Shown here: one piece after another, positions 33,933-43,136 of the stretch
Layout: the number at the start of each line of letters is the position of its first letter
Numbering within the stretch: position 1 is the first letter of the stretch
Source of the DNA: DATJLY01 sp035532935
Lineage (GTDB): Bacteria > Pseudomonadota > Alphaproteobacteria > ATCC43930 > CGMCC-115725
Assembly: GCA_035532935.1 (NCBI GenBank)
Contig: DATKQE010000118.1
Span: 62,001 to 126,000, forward strand
Direction: 5' to 3'
Length of the DNA stretch: 64,000 nucleotides
Translations under genes and position numbers: made by a program
The notes under the pieces: generated by a model
The model's input: only the letters and a program-made list of their open reading frames with translations
What the model was told of the DNA's origin: nothing
Database searches by the model: none

Positions 33933-36275
33933 ATGAGCCTCTACGAGATCGGCCAGGCCGTATTGCGCGAGGAGGATCTGCGTATCCTCAGGGGCAAGGG
34001 CCGCTATGTCGACGATGTCGCCGCACCCGGCGTGGTGCGGGGCTTCGTGCTGCGCTCGCCGCATGCGCATGCGCGCATCGCCGCCATCGACGGCGCGCGC
34101 GCGCGGGCGCTGCCAGGCGTCCTTGCCGTGCTCACCGGCGCCGATGTGGCCAGGCGCGGCCTCGGCACGCTGACGCCGCTCGTGCCGCGCAAGCGCAGCA
34201 CCGGCGCGCCGGCCTTCATCTGCCGCCAGCCGCTGCTTGCCCAAGGCCGCGTCCGCTTCGTCGGCGAGCCGGTCGCCTTCATCGTCGCCGAGACACTCAA
34301 TGATGCGCGCGACGCCGCCGAGAGCATCGAGGTCGCTTATGAACCGCTGCCGGCCGCCGTCACCGCCGAGGCGGCGCTCGCGCCGGGCGCACCCGCGCTC
34401 TATGACGACAATCCCGGCAACGAGGCATTCTTCCACGAAGCCGGCGACAAGGAAGCGGTCGAAGCGGCCTTCCGGCGGGCCGATCACCGTGTCGGCCACC
34501 GCATCGTCATCAACCGCGTCACGGCCAACAGTATGGAGCCGCGCGGCTGCCTCGCCCAGTTCGATCCCGCGGACGGGCGCTACACGATCCGCTGCACCGT
34601 CCAGTCCGTGCATGCGACGCGCGCGGCGCTCGCCGATCAGATCTTCAAGCTGCCCCAGAACCGCTTCCGCGTGGTGTGCGACAACATGGGCGGCGGCTTC
34701 GGGATGAAGGGCGGCTGCTATCCCGAATACGGTTTGTCGCTATGGGCGGCGGAGCTCACCGGGCGGCCGGTGCGCTGGATCGCCGAGCGCAGCGAGGGCC
34801 TGCTCAGCGACGAGCAGGGCCGCGGCAGCGTGGTCGATACCGAACTTGCGCTCGACAAGGACGGCAAGTTCCTCGGCGTGCGCGCGCAGTGGTCGGCGGC
34901 GATCGGCGCCTATTTCACCTCGGACCGCTGCACCACCCCGCTCACGGTGGCCCTGGGCTGCCTCGTCAATACCTACACCATGCCGGCGATCCATGCGCAG
35001 GTCACGGCGGTTCTCACCAACACCATGACGATCGCCCCTTATCGCGGCGGCGGACGGCCCGAGCCGATCTTCGTGATCGAAACCATCGTCGACAAGGCGG
35101 CGCATCAGCTCGGCATCGATCCGGCCGAACTGCGCCGCCGCAATACCATCCCGGCGGCGGCGATGCCCTACACCACGCCGCTGCGTCAGACCTATGACAG
35201 CGGCAATTTCCCCAAGAACCTCGCCGACTGCGTGACCAATTCCGATGCGTCCGGCTTCGCCCGGCGCAGCGACGAGGCGCGAAGGCGCGGCAAGCTCCTG
35301 GGCCGCGGCGTCGCCACCGCCGTCGCCGCGACCGGCGGCCGCGATTACGAGCACGCGGAAATCCGCTTCGATCCCTCGGGCGCGGTGCTGCTGATCTCCG
35401 GCAGCATGGATCACGGCCAGGGCCACGGCACCACGTTCAAGCAGATCCTGTCGGAAAAGCTCGGCGTCGATGCCGACAACATCCGCTATGCCTTTGGCGA
35501 CAGCGATCTCGTGACCCAGGGCATCGGCACGTTCGGCTCGCGCTCGGCCATGCTCGGCGGCTCCGCCATCGTGGTCGCGTCCGAGCGCCTCATCGACAAG
35601 GGCAAGAAGATCGCGGCCCACATGATGGAGGCCGCCGTCAGCGACATCGTGTTCGAGAAGGGCCGTTTCGCCATCGTTGGCACCGACCGGTCGGTCGACA
35701 TCACCGCGGTCGGCAAGGCGTCGTTCCGCTGGGGCCAGTTGCCGAACGATATCGAGCCGGGCTTCACCGAGCGTGCCAATTTCGGTCCGGCCAACGCCGC
35801 CACATTCCCGAGCGGCGCCCATATCTGCGAGGTCGAGATCGACCTGGAGACCGGCGCCGCCGCGCTCGTCCGCTATTTCGCCGTCGACGACGTGGGACGC
35901 GTGCTCAATCCGCTGCTGTGCGACGGCCAGATTCACGGCGGCATCGCCCAGGGCGCCGGCCAGGCACTGATGGAGGACGTCGCCTATGACCGTGCGACCG
36001 GTCAGCTCCTCACCGGCTCGTTCCAGGACTACTGCATGCCGCGCGCCGCCGATTTCTGTCATTTCGATCTCGCCAGCAACGCGATGCCGACGCCCCGGAA
36101 TCCGCTGGGCGTGAAGGGCGTCGGCGAGGCCGGCACGATCGGGGCGCTGCCCGCGGTCGCGAACGCGATCAATGATGCGCTGATGCGGATCGGCGCCCCG
36201 GCGATCGAAATGCCGGCGACGGCGGAGAAATTGTGGCGCGCGCTCCGCGCGGCGCCGCGCGGCGTCGCGGGCTGA
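33933..36275 (+). CDS. Xanthine dehydrogenase/CoxL family molybdopterin-binding subunit (2)
   Basis: 780 residues, a paralogue of the protein at 27743. N-terminus YEIGQAVLREEDLRILRGKG; molybdopterin loops MGGGFGMKG (about 252) and PYRGGGRPEPIF; catalytic Glu E732 in GVKGVGEAGT. The RGGGR loop again excludes a CO dehydrogenase. No small or medium subunit is encoded with it. It follows the fumarylacetoacetase gene by 181 bases, so it may share its pathway, and precedes lepB. Confidence 0.93.
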   Translation: MSLYEIGQAVLREEDLRILRGKGRYVDDVAAPGVVRGFVLRSPHAHARIAAIDGARARALPGVLAVLTGADVARRGLGTLTPLVPRKRSTGAPAFICRQPLLAQGRVRFVGEPVAFIVAETLNDARDAAESIEVAYEPLPAAVTAEAALAPGAPALYDDNPGNEAFFHEAGDKEAVEAAFRRADHRVGHRIVINRVTANSMEPRGCLAQFDPADGRYTIRCTVQSVHATRAALADQIFKLPQNRFRVVCDNMGGGFGMKGGCYPEYGLSLWAAELTGRPVRWIAERSEGLLSDEQGRGSVVDTELALDKDGKFLGVRAQWSAAIGAYFTSDRCTTPLTVALGCLVNTYTMPAIHAQVTAVLTNTMTIAPYRGGGRPEPIFVIETIVDKAAHQLGIDPAELRRRNTIPAAAMPYTTPLRQTYDSGNFPKNLADCVTNSDASGFARRSDEARRRGKLLGRGVATAVAATGGRDYEHAEIRFDPSGAVLLISGSMDHGQGHGTTFKQILSEKLGVDADNIRYAFGDSDLVTQGIGTFGSRSAMLGGSAIVVASERLIDKGKKIAAHMMEAAVSDIVFEKGRFAIVGTDRSVDITAVGKASFRWGQLPNDIEPGFTERANFGPANAATFPSGAHICEVEIDLETGAAALVRYFAVDDVGRVLNPLLCDGQIHGGIAQGAGQALMEDVAYDRATGQLLTGSFQDYCMPRAADFCHFDLASNAMPTPRNPLGVKGVGEAGTIGALPAVANAINDALMRIGAPAIEMPATAEKLWRALRAAPRGVAG

Positions 36276-36338
36276 GCCGCGCTCGCGTCGCGCGGGCTGC
36301 CTTGACATTGCGCCGCGAAGGCGCTTGATCGGGGTGTC

Positions 36339-37136
36339 GTGACCTCCCGCCCCCGGACCCCCTCGCGCAAGATCAAGACCCCTGCCGCCAGCCCGGCGCA
36401 AGCCGGCGCGTGGCACGGTGTCGCCGATACGGCAAAGACGATCGTCTATGCCCTGCTGATCGCGCTGGTGATTCGCACCTTCCTGTTCGAGCCGTTCGAG
36501 ATTCCCTCCGGTTCGATGGTTCCGACGCTCGATGTCGGCGATTATCTCTTCATCTCCAAATTCGCCTATGGCTACAGCCGCTATTCGCTGCCGCTGGGGC
36601 TGCCGCTGTTCCACGGCCGCGTGTTCGCACGGACGCCGCAGCGCGGCGATGTCGTGGTGTTCAAGTGGCCGCATGACGATTCCACCGATTACATCAAGCG
36701 GCTCATCGGCCTGCCCGGCGACCGCATCCAGGTCCGGCACGCGGTGCTCTACATCAACGGCGTGCCGGTCCAACGCAAGCGGATCGAGGACTACATCTAT
36801 CGCCAGGACGGCATGGTGATCCACGCCGCCCAATATATCGAGACGCTGCCCAACGGCGTCAGCCATCGCATCCTGCAGTTCGGCGACAACGGCCCGCTCG
36901 ACAACACGCCGATCTTCACCGTGCCGCCCGGGCACTACTTCATGATGGGTGACAATCGCGACGATTCCGCGGATAGCCGCGATCCGACCAGCGGCGTCGG
37001 CTATGTTCCGGCCGCGAATCTCGAAGGGCCGGCGGAATTCACCTTCTTCTCGCTCGGCGGCTCCGAGCCGGGTTGGCAGTTCTGGTACTGGCCGTTCCGG
37101 ATCCGCTACGACAGGCTGTTCCGCGCCATCGATTAG
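36339..37136 (+). CDS. lepB: Signal peptidase I
   Basis: 265 residues. One membrane segment (about 33-50), then the catalytic Ser59 in IPSGSMVPTL and Lys120 in DYIKRLIGLPGD; box E MGDNRDDSADSRD is intact. It removes signal peptides from exported proteins at the inner membrane. The start is a GTG at 36339. A CTTGACA at 36301-36307 followed by the hairpin GCGCC-GCGAA-GGCGC (36310-36324) lies upstream and may be its promoter region, though the matching -10 is poor. The lack of rnc or acpS next to it is a little unusual. Confidence 0.96.
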   Translation: MTSRPRTPSRKIKTPAASPAQAGAWHGVADTAKTIVYALLIALVIRTFLFEPFEIPSGSMVPTLDVGDYLFISKFAYGYSRYSLPLGLPLFHGRVFARTPQRGDVVVFKWPHDDSTDYIKRLIGLPGDRIQVRHAVLYINGVPVQRKRIEDYIYRQDGMVIHAAQYIETLPNGVSHRILQFGDNGPLDNTPIFTVPPGHYFMMGDNRDDSADSRDPTSGVGYVPAANLEGPAEFTFFSLGGSEPGWQFWYWPFRIRYDRLFRAID

Positions 37137-37171
37137 AGCGTATCCCGTTGCGACGGAATTTCACCCCGATC

Positions 37172-37199
37172 CGTCGTCCCCGCGAAAGCGGGAATGACG
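37172..37199. repeat. Short dispersed REP-like hairpin after lepB
   Basis: Twelve-base arms CGTCGTCCCCGC and GCGGGAATGACG around a GAAA loop, pairing with one G-U and one C-A mismatch. The core CCCGCGAAAGCGGG within a GTC-rich flank is the kind of small palindrome found scattered between genes in many alphaproteobacterial genomes. It could also act as a transcription terminator for lepB, but no U-tract follows. Confidence 0.55.
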
Positions 37200-37317
37200 A
37201 CAGCAAGCAGCCCGAGTCCATGTTCATGGCTCGGCGGCCGGGGCCGGTCGCCGTTCACCCTTGCGCCGCGCGCCGGGCCGCTTCAGCCCCGTCCGCCGGC
37301 CGGTCGTTTCGCGCCAC

Positions 37318-37713
37318 TCAGGCCGGTATGCCGACCCGAAGCCTCGCCGCAGTGGCCCGGCACCAGGCGACGAACGGCGCCGTTCGCGCGCCGGGCGGCA
37401 CCTGGCCCATCTCGATGCTGCGGCGCGCGCGATGCAGCACGTCGATCACCAGCGCATGGGTCGTGCTGCGGCGGTCATTGAAGCTCTCGACCGTATGAAA
37501 GGTCTTCCCAGTGGCGTCGCACGCTCCCTGGAGAATGTACGGCTTGAGCACGAGCGCCGATGCTTCCTGCATCGCGCCCATCAGGCAGCGTTGCCCCGTC
37601 AGGTTCTTGAGAGCCCCCTTGCACCAGCGGTCCTCGGTGCTGAGCAGATCCATGACCGCGTCGATTTTAGCGAGCGCCTCGTTCCTGCGGTACGATGTGC
37701 CGTCGAATGGCAT
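37318..37713 (-). CDS. Small conserved hypothetical protein (DUF6197-like)
   Basis: 131 residues from the ATG at 37713, with AGGAGG well placed upstream. It contains W30-C-K-G-A-L and QRCLMGAMQEAS (41-52), a pair of Cys-Leu/Gly-Ala motifs I associate with DUF6197 proteins, and ends in a basic segment. No catalytic function is known. It is divergent from the Rieske gene at 37961 across 247 bases in which I see no clear promoter. Confidence 0.6.
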   Translation of the reverse strand: MPFDGTSYRRNEALAKIDAVMDLLSTEDRWCKGALKNLTGQRCLMGAMQEASALVLKPYILQGACDATGKTFHTVESFNDRRSTTHALVIDVLHRARRSIEMGQVPPGARTAPFVAWCRATAARLRVGIPA

Positions 37714-37960
37714 GACTTGCCTCCTGCTTGCCATTGCCGATGGGAGCAGCGGCGCCGGGCCGCCCGTCGCCTTTCCCTCCGTTGGCGGCATCGCAATGCC
37801 GGCAGCGGTGCGACGGTCTCCCCTGGCGCCAATCATGCAATTTCCCTGCCGGTTTTTTCCAGTGGTTTGATCGGACCGGCTCCGCCGCCGTTGCGCCGCC
37901 CCGGCGCGCGCGGCAGAATCCGCGGCGGCCGCAGGACAGCCCGGCGGCCGAGGGGAAGCG

Positions 37961-39310
37961 ATGGGCCCGAGCGACATCGACGCGCTGATCGACGACCGCC
38001 CGGCCGACGGCGTGTTCCGGGTCCATGCCGACGCGCTGCGCAGCCCGGAGATCTTCGCGCTCGAGCTCGAGCATATTTTCGAGGGAAGTTGGACGTTTCT
38101 CGGGCTCGAGGCGCAAATCCCGGCGGCGCACGACTTCTTCACGACGCGGATCGGGCGCCAGCCGGTGCTGGTCGCGCGCGCTGCCTCGGGCCGCATCGGC
38201 TGCTTCATCAATAGCTGCCGCCACCGCGGCTCGCTCGTCTGCCATTGGGGCGCGGGCAATGCCCGGCATCACGTCTGCGCCTATCACGGCTGGGCCTATG
38301 ACAGCGCCGGTCGCAACGTCGCGATCCCGGCCGCGGCGCAAGGCGACTACACCGCCGCCTTCGCCGGCGAGAACCACGATCTCAGGCCGGTCGCGCGGTT
38401 CGGCAGCTATCGCGGCTTTCTGTTTGCAAGCCTCAATCCCGACGTCCCGCCGCTGGAGCAGCATCTCGGCGATGCGCGGCTGTTCATCGATCTCGTCGTG
38501 GACCAGGGCGAGGACGGCATCGAGCTCGTTCCCGGCGCCGTGACCTATACCTATAACGGCAATTGGAAGATGCAGATCGAGAACAGTGCCGACGCCTACC
38601 ACTTCGTGCCGACGCACCGCTCCTATATCGAGCTGCTCGGCCGCCGCAACGCCGCCGCCGCGGCCGAGGGGCACGTATCGGTGCTGCAGAAATCGCTCGA
38701 TCCGACCGTGGCGCACGGCACGTTCTGCCTGCCCAATGGGCACAACGTGCTGTGGAGCGACAATCAGGCCAAGGAGGCACGCCCGCTCTACGACGCGCTC
38801 GACAGCCTGCGCCGCCGCGTCGGCGAGGTGCGGGCGCGATGGATGTTCTACACCCGGAACGTGCTCTTCTTCCCCAACATGCAGCTCCTCGAAAACGCGT
38901 CGCTGCAGATCCGGGTCAATCGCCCGCTCGCCGCCGACCGGACCGAGATCACCACCTATTGCATCGCGCCCAAGGGCGAAAGCGATGCCGCGCGGGAGCG
39001 GCGCATCCGCCAATACGAGGAATTCTTCAACCCGAGCGGGCTCGCCACGCCCGACGACACCACCATCTTCGAGGATTGCCAGGCCGGGCAGCAATCCCCC
39101 TGGGTCGATTGGCACCAGGGCTATATGCGCGGGTTGGCGGCGGTCCGAGCGGGTGCCAATGACGATGCGCGCGAGCTTGGCATCGCACCCTCGAGCGCGG
39201 TCGCGAGCCGGACCCCGTTGAGCGACGAAACCATCTTCCACGGCCCGTGGCGGGAATGGCGCCGCCTCTTGATGCGCGGGGTCGAGCGTGCGCGCAGGAG
39301 CGACCCATGA
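37961..39310 (+). CDS. Rieske aromatic-ring-hydroxylating dioxygenase alpha subunit (benzoate/toluate type)
   Basis: 449 residues. Rieske ligands C86-x-H88 and C106-x2-H109 (CAYHGW). The iron site NWKMQIENSADAYHFVPTH supplies H214 and H219, following the pattern of benzoate and anthranilate dioxygenase large subunits. Enzymes of this type normally need a small beta subunit and a reductase; neither gene is present. The stop codon overlaps the start of the LLM oxidoreductase gene (ATGA), implying that the two proteins act together, a less common pairing. Confidence 0.9.
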   Translation: MGPSDIDALIDDRPADGVFRVHADALRSPEIFALELEHIFEGSWTFLGLEAQIPAAHDFFTTRIGRQPVLVARAASGRIGCFINSCRHRGSLVCHWGAGNARHHVCAYHGWAYDSAGRNVAIPAAAQGDYTAAFAGENHDLRPVARFGSYRGFLFASLNPDVPPLEQHLGDARLFIDLVVDQGEDGIELVPGAVTYTYNGNWKMQIENSADAYHFVPTHRSYIELLGRRNAAAAAEGHVSVLQKSLDPTVAHGTFCLPNGHNVLWSDNQAKEARPLYDALDSLRRRVGEVRARWMFYTRNVLFFPNMQLLENASLQIRVNRPLAADRTEITTYCIAPKGESDAARERRIRQYEEFFNPSGLATPDDTTIFEDCQAGQQSPWVDWHQGYMRGLAAVRAGANDDARELGIAPSSAVASRTPLSDETIFHGPWREWRRLLMRGVERARRSDP

Positions 39311-40491
39311 AGGTCTGGCATTTCAGCGAGAACGCGTACCCCTACCTGCCGCCGGCGGACACGTACGATTCGGTCCGCGTCACGCTGCCCAACCGCCATT
39401 ACGACCCGGCCCGGGGCGCGGCGCTCTATGACCGCTTCTTCGACGAGTGGCTGATCGCCGAGGACGAAGGTCTCGAGCTGATGATGAACGAGCATCACCA
39501 GACGCCGACCTGCGTCGATCCGGCGGCGCCTCTGGTGCTCGCGGCGCTGGCGCGGGTGACGAAGCGGGCGCGGCTCCTCATTCTCGGCAACCCGATCGCC
39601 CATCGCCGCCAGCCGGTGCGCGTCGCCGAGGAGATGGCGCTCGCCGACGTGCTGTCGCATGGCCGCATCGATGCCGGCTTCGTGCGCGGCGTGCCCTACG
39701 AGATCGCGCCGTCGAACGGCAATCCGGTTCGCACCAACGAGCGCCATTGGGAGGCGCTCGACCTCATCGTCAAGGCCTGGACCAGCCATGACGGGCCGTT
39801 CAGCCACGAGGGCCGGTTCTTCCATTACCGCGCGGTGAATATCTGGCCGCGGCCGTGGCAGCAGCCGCATCCGCCGGTGTGGATCAGCACGACGAGCCCC
39901 GAGGGCGCGGCGCGCGTCGGCGGCCGCGGCTTCATCCAGGCGACGTTCCTCACCGGCTTCAAGGCCACACCCGGCATCTACGAGGCCTATCGCGGCGGCT
40001 GGCGCCAGGCACGGCGTGGCGCCGACGTGCCGATCGACCGCCTCGCCTATGCGGCCTTCATCTATACCGGGCGCAGCGAGGAAGAGGCGCATCGAGGCGC
40101 CGAGAAGCTGCTGTGGCACATCGCCATCAACAAGATCCCCGCGCATTTCGCCAATCCGCCGGGCTATATCCCGGCCGCGTTCAATGCGCGGATCCTGGCC
40201 GGCAAGGGCCACGCGCCCGGCTTTCCCGCGGTGCCGTCGGTCGCGGACGCAATCGCGCAGGGCATCATGTTCGCCGGCACCCCCGACCAGGTCCATGCCC
40301 AGATCACGCGCTTCTACCGCCATGTCGGCGGCTTCGGCCATCTCTTGATGCTAGGCCAGTCGGGCTTCCTCGATCATGCCGACACCGTCAGCGGCATCCG
40401 CCTCTTCGCGCGCGAGGTCTATCCAAGACTCCAGGCGGAGTTTCCGGACCACGCGCCCTCGGGCGCGGAAGCGACGCCCGCCCGGCCGTAG
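39307..40491 (+). CDS. LLM class flavin-dependent oxidoreductase (luciferase-like monooxygenase)
   Basis: 394 residues with the bacterial luciferase TIM barrel: NEHHQTPT, ILGNPIAHRRQPVRVAEEMA, LSHGRIDAGFVRGVP and PPVWISTTSPEGAARVG are standard landmarks. It would use reduced FMN or F420 and oxygen to oxidise an organic substrate. Coupled by a four-base overlap to the Rieske gene before it; a flavin reductase that could serve it is at 30090. Substrate unknown. Confidence 0.92.
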   Translation: MKVWHFSENAYPYLPPADTYDSVRVTLPNRHYDPARGAALYDRFFDEWLIAEDEGLELMMNEHHQTPTCVDPAAPLVLAALARVTKRARLLILGNPIAHRRQPVRVAEEMALADVLSHGRIDAGFVRGVPYEIAPSNGNPVRTNERHWEALDLIVKAWTSHDGPFSHEGRFFHYRAVNIWPRPWQQPHPPVWISTTSPEGAARVGGRGFIQATFLTGFKATPGIYEAYRGGWRQARRGADVPIDRLAYAAFIYTGRSEEEAHRGAEKLLWHIAINKIPAHFANPPGYIPAAFNARILAGKGHAPGFPAVPSVADAIAQGIMFAGTPDQVHAQITRFYRHVGGFGHLLMLGQSGFLDHADTVSGIRLFAREVYPRLQAEFPDHAPSGAEATPARP

Positions 40492-40492
40492 G

Positions 40493-40959
40493 CTACGCGC
40501 CGACGAGCGCAGGCAATGCCGCCAGCGTCTTGATCTCGTGGTCGGGCGAACCGGGAAGGCGCTCGCGGCGGCGAGCATCGTGGACGAGCCGTTGGAAAGA
40601 ATCGCCGTCTTGAGCCCGGCACGCCTCACGCGTTGCAACATCTCGGGCACGTCGGGAAAGCAATCGAGGGTGAGGTAGAGGTTCATCAGCCGCGCATGAA
40701 GCCCGTCCGCGGCGAGCCCCAGCGTGTCGAGCGCGAAATCGAGGACATCGCCCGTCGCCTGCCAGAAATCGGCGTGGCGGCCTTCGAGCGAACGCAGCCA
40801 CGTATATTGGAGCTGCTTCTCGCGCCACAGCGCGGTCAACGCGTTGAGCTTGTCCCCGACCTGGTCGCGGCACCCCGCCGCGGCGGAGGCGTAATCGAAT
40901 AGCGTGCCGTAGGCATCGAAGACGCAGGCGCGAACGCCCGCGAGCGTTTCTTGGCTCAA
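40493..40959 (-). pseudogene. Haloacid dehalogenase (type II) remnant with an internal deletion
   Basis: Starts at a TTG (40959) behind AAGGAG. The N-terminal part is a normal type II dehalogenase: nucleophile D15 in CVFDAYGTLFD, YTWLRSLEGRHADFWQATGD, and LSNGSSTML near residue 125. At about 40565 the sequence jumps, in a different frame, straight to the family's last residues (ERLPGSPDHEIKTLAALPAL). Roughly 85 codons are missing, including the catalytic Lys and the SSN-x2-D motif. The junction GCCGCCGCGAGCGCC shows short GC microhomology. It cannot be a working dehalogenase. Read in frame it runs on to 40351, over the end of the LLM gene. Confidence 0.8.
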
Positions 40960-40990
40960 GCGCAATCTCCTTGCACCAAAGCGTGCGGCG

Positions 40991-41980
40991 TTAGACGAGC
41001 CGCGGCGCGATCCGCACGCGCTCGGGCAAACGGTGGGCGCCGCCGCGCCGCTCGGCGCGGGCCAGGATCTCGCTGCCAAGCGCGAGATCGGACAGGCCCA
41101 TGCCGATCGCCTTGAACAGCGTCAGATCGGCGTCGTGCGGCCGCCTCAGGCCGCGGGCGACGATCTCGGAAATCGGCGTGACCGCGCCCCAGGCCGCGTC
41201 GTCGTCGCCGAAATGGCGGCGGAACTCGCTCGACAGCTCGCGCACGCCGGCGACGGTATCGACGGCGATGACGCCGCAGCGTGCGAAAATGTCGTCGGTG
41301 AACTCGCACCGCGCCGGCACGATCGCGCCCATGGCATTGACGTGGCTGCCGCGCGCCGCGAGCGCCGATGTGAAGAACGGTTCGGTCGCGTTGGTGACGA
41401 GGGTGACGATGGGCGCGTCGCGCACCGCATCCTCGAGCGTCGCCGCCGCGGTCACGCGCAGACCCAATTCCTTGCGCGCCGCCGCGGCGAATTCCTCGCG
41501 CGCGGCTTGGCGGCGGCTATAGACGCGCAGGTGCTTGATGTTGCGCACGGCGGCGCAGGCGGCGGCCTGCGGCAGCGCCTGCTTGCCCGAGCCGATCACC
41601 GCCACCTCGTCGGCCTCCGCGGGCGCAAGGCGCCCTGTGCCGACGCCGGTCATCGCCGCGGTGCGCATCTGGCCGAGCGCGGTCGCCTCGATCACCGCGC
41701 GCAGCCGCGCATCCTCGAGCGAGAACAGCACCAGCACCGTCTGCGATTTCCCGGCGAGATTGACCCAGGTCTTGGTGCCGCACAGTCCCGCCCCGGCGAC
41801 GGCACCGCCGATCGCATGCAGGGCGTCGTTGGCGCCGACCATGAGATGCGTCTTGGGTATCGATTGGGCGGCGCCCTGCGCCTCCATCGCCAGCACCCGC
41901 TCGAGCGCCGCGACCGCATCCGAAAGCGACAGCAGCGACGTGACATCGGCCTCGGTGATCCATAACGGTGTGCTTGGCAT
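40991..41980 (-). CDS. Ornithine cyclodeaminase/mu-crystallin family protein
   Basis: 329 residues. Rossmann motif VAVIGSGKQALPQA in place of GxGxxG, plus the family's GGAVAGAGLCGTKTW and LGQMRTAAMTGVGTGRLAPA. Family members are NAD(P)-dependent imine or amino-acid dehydrogenases or cyclodeaminases; the substrate is not clear. The start at 41980 was chosen over an upstream ATG at 42040 because the family sequence starts at about MPSTPLWITEADV. Divergent from the cupin gene, and 31 bases upstream of the dehalogenase remnant on the same strand. Confidence 0.88.
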   Translation of the reverse strand: MPSTPLWITEADVTSLLSLSDAVAALERVLAMEAQGAAQSIPKTHLMVGANDALHAIGGAVAGAGLCGTKTWVNLAGKSQTVLVLFSLEDARLRAVIEATALGQMRTAAMTGVGTGRLAPAEADEVAVIGSGKQALPQAAACAAVRNIKHLRVYSRRQAAREEFAAAARKELGLRVTAAATLEDAVRDAPIVTLVTNATEPFFTSALAARGSHVNAMGAIVPARCEFTDDIFARCGVIAVDTVAGVRELSSEFRRHFGDDDAAWGAVTPISEIVARGLRRPHDADLTLFKAIGMGLSDLALGSEILARAERRGGAHRLPERVRIAPRLV

Positions 41981-42138
41981 GCGATTCACCCGGTCTCGTG
42001 CGCGGCGAACGATCTTATGGAACCGGCCGCGACGCGGCAATGCACCGCCGCCGCCGTCAAGGGGGTGTTGCGGCGGAACTGGGGAAGGCCGAGAATATGC
42101 CGGCGGGCGGGGTCCCGCGCGAGCGGAAGGGGTCGGCG

Positions 42139-43125
42139 ATGGGCGATTTTCGGGCGGATATGGCGGCGGCCAGCGTGTACCCGCTGTGGGAGCGGGAGAA
42201 CCGGCACAACATGCCGCCGGAAGCGCCGCATGTGTGGCGCTGGGCGACGATGAATCCGCTCATCGACGGCGCCGTCGCGGCGACCGACATGGGTAACGCC
42301 GAGCGTCGCGTGCTGGTGCTGCGCAATCCCGCGTTCGGCAACAGCGAGCGCGACGGCGCGGCGGTCAATCTCTCGGTCAATCTCCAGGTGCTGATGCCTG
42401 GCGAGAAGGCACGACCGCACCGGCATTCGATGAACGCGCTGCGCTTTGCGCTCGAGGGCGACGGGGCGACCACCGTCGTCGAGGGCAAGGCCTGCGTCAT
42501 GCTGCCGGGCGACATGATCCTCACCCCGGCCTGGACCTGGCACGAGCATGCCCATGAGGGGCGCCAGCGCGCGGTGTGGGTGGACGCGCTCGACGTGCCG
42601 CTGCATAGCTATCTCGAGACCGGCGTGTTCGAGCCCGGCCCGGCGCACGACCTCGTGCCGCTGCCGCCCGATGCCGCCTTCGCCGCGGCCGGGCTGGCGC
42701 CCGACACGGCGGCGGCGCAGAAGCCCTATTCGCCGCTCTTCCGCTATCCGTGGGATCTCGCGGCCAAGGCGCTCGCGGCGCTGCCCGCCGAGACGGACGG
42801 CTCGCGCCGGCTGCGCTACACCAATCCGCTCACCGGCGGCGCGATCATGGCGACGCTCGACTGCTATCTCCTCGGCCTCGCCCCGGGAATGGAGACCGTT
42901 CCTTATCGCACCAACAGCAATTGCGTCTGCGTCGTCATGGCGGGCGAGGGTCAGTCACGGGTCGGCGAGGACACCATCGCCTGGGGACCCAAGGACGTGT
43001 TCTCGTTGCCGCACGGGCAATGGATCAGCCACAAGGCGACGTCCGGCAACCCGCGGCTGTTCCAGATCACCGACCGCGAGCTACTCCGCCGCCTCGACAT
43101 CCTGCGCGACGAAATTCGCCACTGA
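42139..43125 (+). CDS. Cupin ring-cleavage dioxygenase (gentisate 1,2-dioxygenase-like)
   Basis: 328 residues, bicupin. The first cupin holds the metal-binding pattern RPHRHSMNALRFALEG plus WHEHAHEG; the second is recognisable (VPYRTNSNCVCVVMAGEG, SLPHGQWISHKA) but with fewer His ligands, as in gentisate dioxygenases. It would open the ring of gentisate or a hydroxynaphthoate between carboxyl and hydroxyl carbons using Fe(II). GGAAGGGG precedes the ATG at 42139. Products of this step are acylpyruvates, substrates for fumarylacetoacetase-like hydrolases such as that at 32435 (inference). Confidence 0.87.
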   Translation: MGDFRADMAAASVYPLWERENRHNMPPEAPHVWRWATMNPLIDGAVAATDMGNAERRVLVLRNPAFGNSERDGAAVNLSVNLQVLMPGEKARPHRHSMNALRFALEGDGATTVVEGKACVMLPGDMILTPAWTWHEHAHEGRQRAVWVDALDVPLHSYLETGVFEPGPAHDLVPLPPDAAFAAAGLAPDTAAAQKPYSPLFRYPWDLAAKALAALPAETDGSRRLRYTNPLTGGAIMATLDCYLLGLAPGMETVPYRTNSNCVCVVMAGEGQSRVGEDTIAWGPKDVFSLPHGQWISHKATSGNPRLFQITDRELLRRLDILRDEIRH

Positions 43126-43136
43126 GCGGTGGCGGG

